Part shown: piece after piece, positions 61,714-64,000 of the stretch
Layout: every line of letters starts with the position of its first letter
Numbering within the stretch: the first letter of the stretch is position 1
Source of the DNA: Mesorhizobium sp. AR02
GTDB taxonomy: Bacteria > Pseudomonadota > Alphaproteobacteria > Rhizobiales > Rhizobiaceae
DNA length: 64,000 bases
Direction of reading: 5' to 3'
Assembly: GCF_024746835.1 (NCBI RefSeq)
Contig: NZ_CP080531.1
Location: 4,546,001 to 4,610,000, forward strand
Program-made: the position numbers and the translations under genes
The notes under the pieces: generated by a model
Seen by the model: only the letters and a program-made list of their open reading frames with translations
Database searches by the model: none
Told to the model about the DNA's origin: nothing

Positions 61714-62013
61714 TCAGGCAGCAGTCTCCAAACGTTCGATCGTATCAAGCTCGGCTTTCTTGGCTTCTCCCTCGACGGCAAGGTCATAGCTCGACTGCAT
61801 GTTCATCCAGAACTGCGGCGTGGTCCCAAAAAACCTTGCAAGGCGTAGCGCGGTATCAGGCGTCACGGGTGTCGCTTCGCTGGACAGGCGCTCGATGCGC
61901 GTTCGCGGCACATGCAGCTTTTTGGCCAGCGTGTAAGGCTTCAGCCCGAGCGGTATGAGATATTCCTCGCGGAGAATTTCTCCGGGATGAATAGGCGGGT
62001 TGATGTTCAGCAT
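61714..62013 (-). CDS. higA: HigA-family antitoxin (XRE-type), orphan
   Basis: This 99-aa protein has the HigA start IHPGEILREEYLIPLGLKPY and a Cro/CI-type helix-turn-helix (TLAKKLHVPRTRIERLSSEA). Its ATG at 62013 has AAGGA nine bases upstream. HigB, the toxin normally encoded just upstream, is not present: only 103 bases separate this gene from the ABC-F gene. It may act as a repressor of a single operon or of a distant toxin. Confidence 0.87.
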   Translation of the reverse strand: MLNINPPIHPGEILREEYLIPLGLKPYTLAKKLHVPRTRIERLSSEATPVTPDTALRLARFFGTTPQFWMNMQSSYDLAVEGEAKKAELDTIERLETAA

Positions 62014-62053
62014 TGAAACCTGTCCTTCAATGTAACGTCTCACGCAATGATAC

Positions 62054-62088
62054 GAAGTTTCGACCTGTCGCAAACAGGTCGAAACTTC
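62054..62088. promoter_or_regulatory. 35-base perfect dyad upstream of higA
   Basis: Fourteen-base perfect arms (62054-62067 and 62075-62088) with a 7-base centre lie 41 bases upstream of the higA start and 29 bases after the ABC-F stop. No T-run follows on either strand. It is a good candidate for a HigA-bound operator. Confidence 0.55.
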
Positions 62089-62116
62089 ATGTCAGCGCGA
62101 TATTGGCCTTCTCCGT

Positions 62117-63643
<1,527 letters not shown>

Positions 63644-63732
63644 TGGATTTCTCTGGTCTTGCCGGAGACAACTCCGGATGCACTTTGACGGTGCGCGTGC
63701 TGGCCATCAGGCTCGGCGTTGCGGCACCACGA

Positions 63733-63806
63733 AGGGCAGACCAAAAAATCGAAGCGGGAAAAACCCGGACCGTCCCTGGTCAGCCCTGCAAGCTGGCTCG
63801 CAGGGC
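63733..63806 (-). promoter_or_regulatory. Candidate attenuator with competing hairpins in the ABC-F leader
   Basis: On the minus-strand RNA, GCCCTGC (63806 to 63800) pairs with GCAGGGC (63789 to 63783). The same 3' arm (63787 to 63778, AGGGCTGACC) can instead pair with GGTCTGCCCT (63742 to 63733), nine of ten bases. The first hairpin lies inside the leader ORF, so ribosome position would decide which forms. Six T residues (63748 to 63743) lie in the loop of the second structure. Confidence 0.6.
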
Positions 63807-63851
63807 AGAAATCGGGCCACGCTGACGATGGTGACGATGAAACGTGAACAC
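63780..63851 (-). CDS. Leader peptide (23 codons) upstream of the ABC-F gene
   Basis: A GTG-initiated ORF begins MFTFHRHHRQRG and ends ALRASLQG followed by TGA. An exact AAGGAGG Shine-Dalgarno (63864 to 63858) lies six bases before the start, far stronger than that of the downstream gene. The peptide is rich in His and Arg early and has RASLQ at the end. The last eight codons lie inside a hairpin, as in leader-peptide attenuators. Confidence 0.65.
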   Translation of the reverse strand: MFTFHRHHRQRGPISALRASLQG

Positions 63852-64000
63852 GTGAGCCCTCCTTTCAATACAAGACGTTGAGTGTGGGGAGCGATTACAC
63901 CAAAGGCGGGGGTGGAAGCAAGAGGCCGACCCAGGCAGACGAGACTCAGACAGGCCTCAAGTGACCGCCTGTCGATCCATACTCTTCGTTCAGGTCGAGC

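Overview
The window is high-GC, densely coded DNA from an alphaproteobacterium of the order Rhizobiales, most likely Mesorhizobium or a close relative in the Phyllobacteriaceae. The evidence is the petABC (fbc) operon, a BA14K-family protein, a DUF1127 peptide, the many ribose-class sugar ABC transporters, rhizopine-like (Moc-type) oxygenase parts, and several families of short palindromic intergenic repeats. No rRNA, tRNA or CRISPR array was recognised.

Layout. 0.4-3.2 kb: cytochrome bc1 operon petA-petB-petC closed by a perfect-palindrome terminator. 3.3-13.8 kb: class A acid phosphatase, small secreted and NTF2-like proteins, apt, two MaoC-type hydratases, CorA, a HAD phosphatase, and a divergent purine pair (NCS2 permease / guanine deaminase). 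11.9-15.7 kb: ychF, pth and rplY (ctc), all on the minus strand. 16.1-36.7 kb: an accessory block lying between rplY and prs, which are neighbours in many bacteria. It holds an alpha/beta hydrolase, a ROK-regulated sugar transporter locus with an unusual ATPase-permease fusion, a seven-gene minus-strand operon (membrane di-iron hydroxylase, ABC transporter, Rieske ferredoxin, hydroxypyruvate-isomerase-like and PanB-like proteins) with a divergent LacI regulator, a MarR/OhrR-type regulator with an alpha/beta hydrolase target, and a Fsr-like exporter with an AraC regulator. Copies of one palindromic repeat sit at both edges of this block. 36.8-42.6 kb: prs, a lipoprotein, an M24-fold protein, pgeF, a MidA-like methyltransferase and lgt. 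42.7-51.3 kb: small regulatory and housekeeping genes, a glycosyltransferase, an EnvZ/OmpR-like two-component system with a co-transcribed MarR regulator, ilvE and a metallo-beta-lactamase-fold hydrolase. 51.5-58.3 kb: BA14K protein, three cold-shock proteins, a Kazal-domain lipoprotein and a TPR-sulfotransferase. 58.3-59.6 kb: an IS110-family element with a frameshifted transposase that appears to sit inside a copy of a 239-bp palindromic element. 59.6-64 kb: DUF1428, VOC, GST, DUF1127, a lone HigA-type antitoxin and an ABC-F ATPase.

The most interesting signals are: (1) a 23-codon leader ORF with an ideal Shine-Dalgarno and mutually exclusive RNA pairings upstream of the ABC-F gene, which looks like a translation-sensing attenuator; (2) the seven-gene operon that pairs sugar-type uptake with a membrane di-iron hydroxylase and a Rieske ferredoxin, plus a PanB homologue that has lost its usual metal ligands; (3) the IS110 element with a strong stem-loop in its left non-coding end where a bridge RNA would be expected; and (4) repeats whose ends coincide with stop codons.
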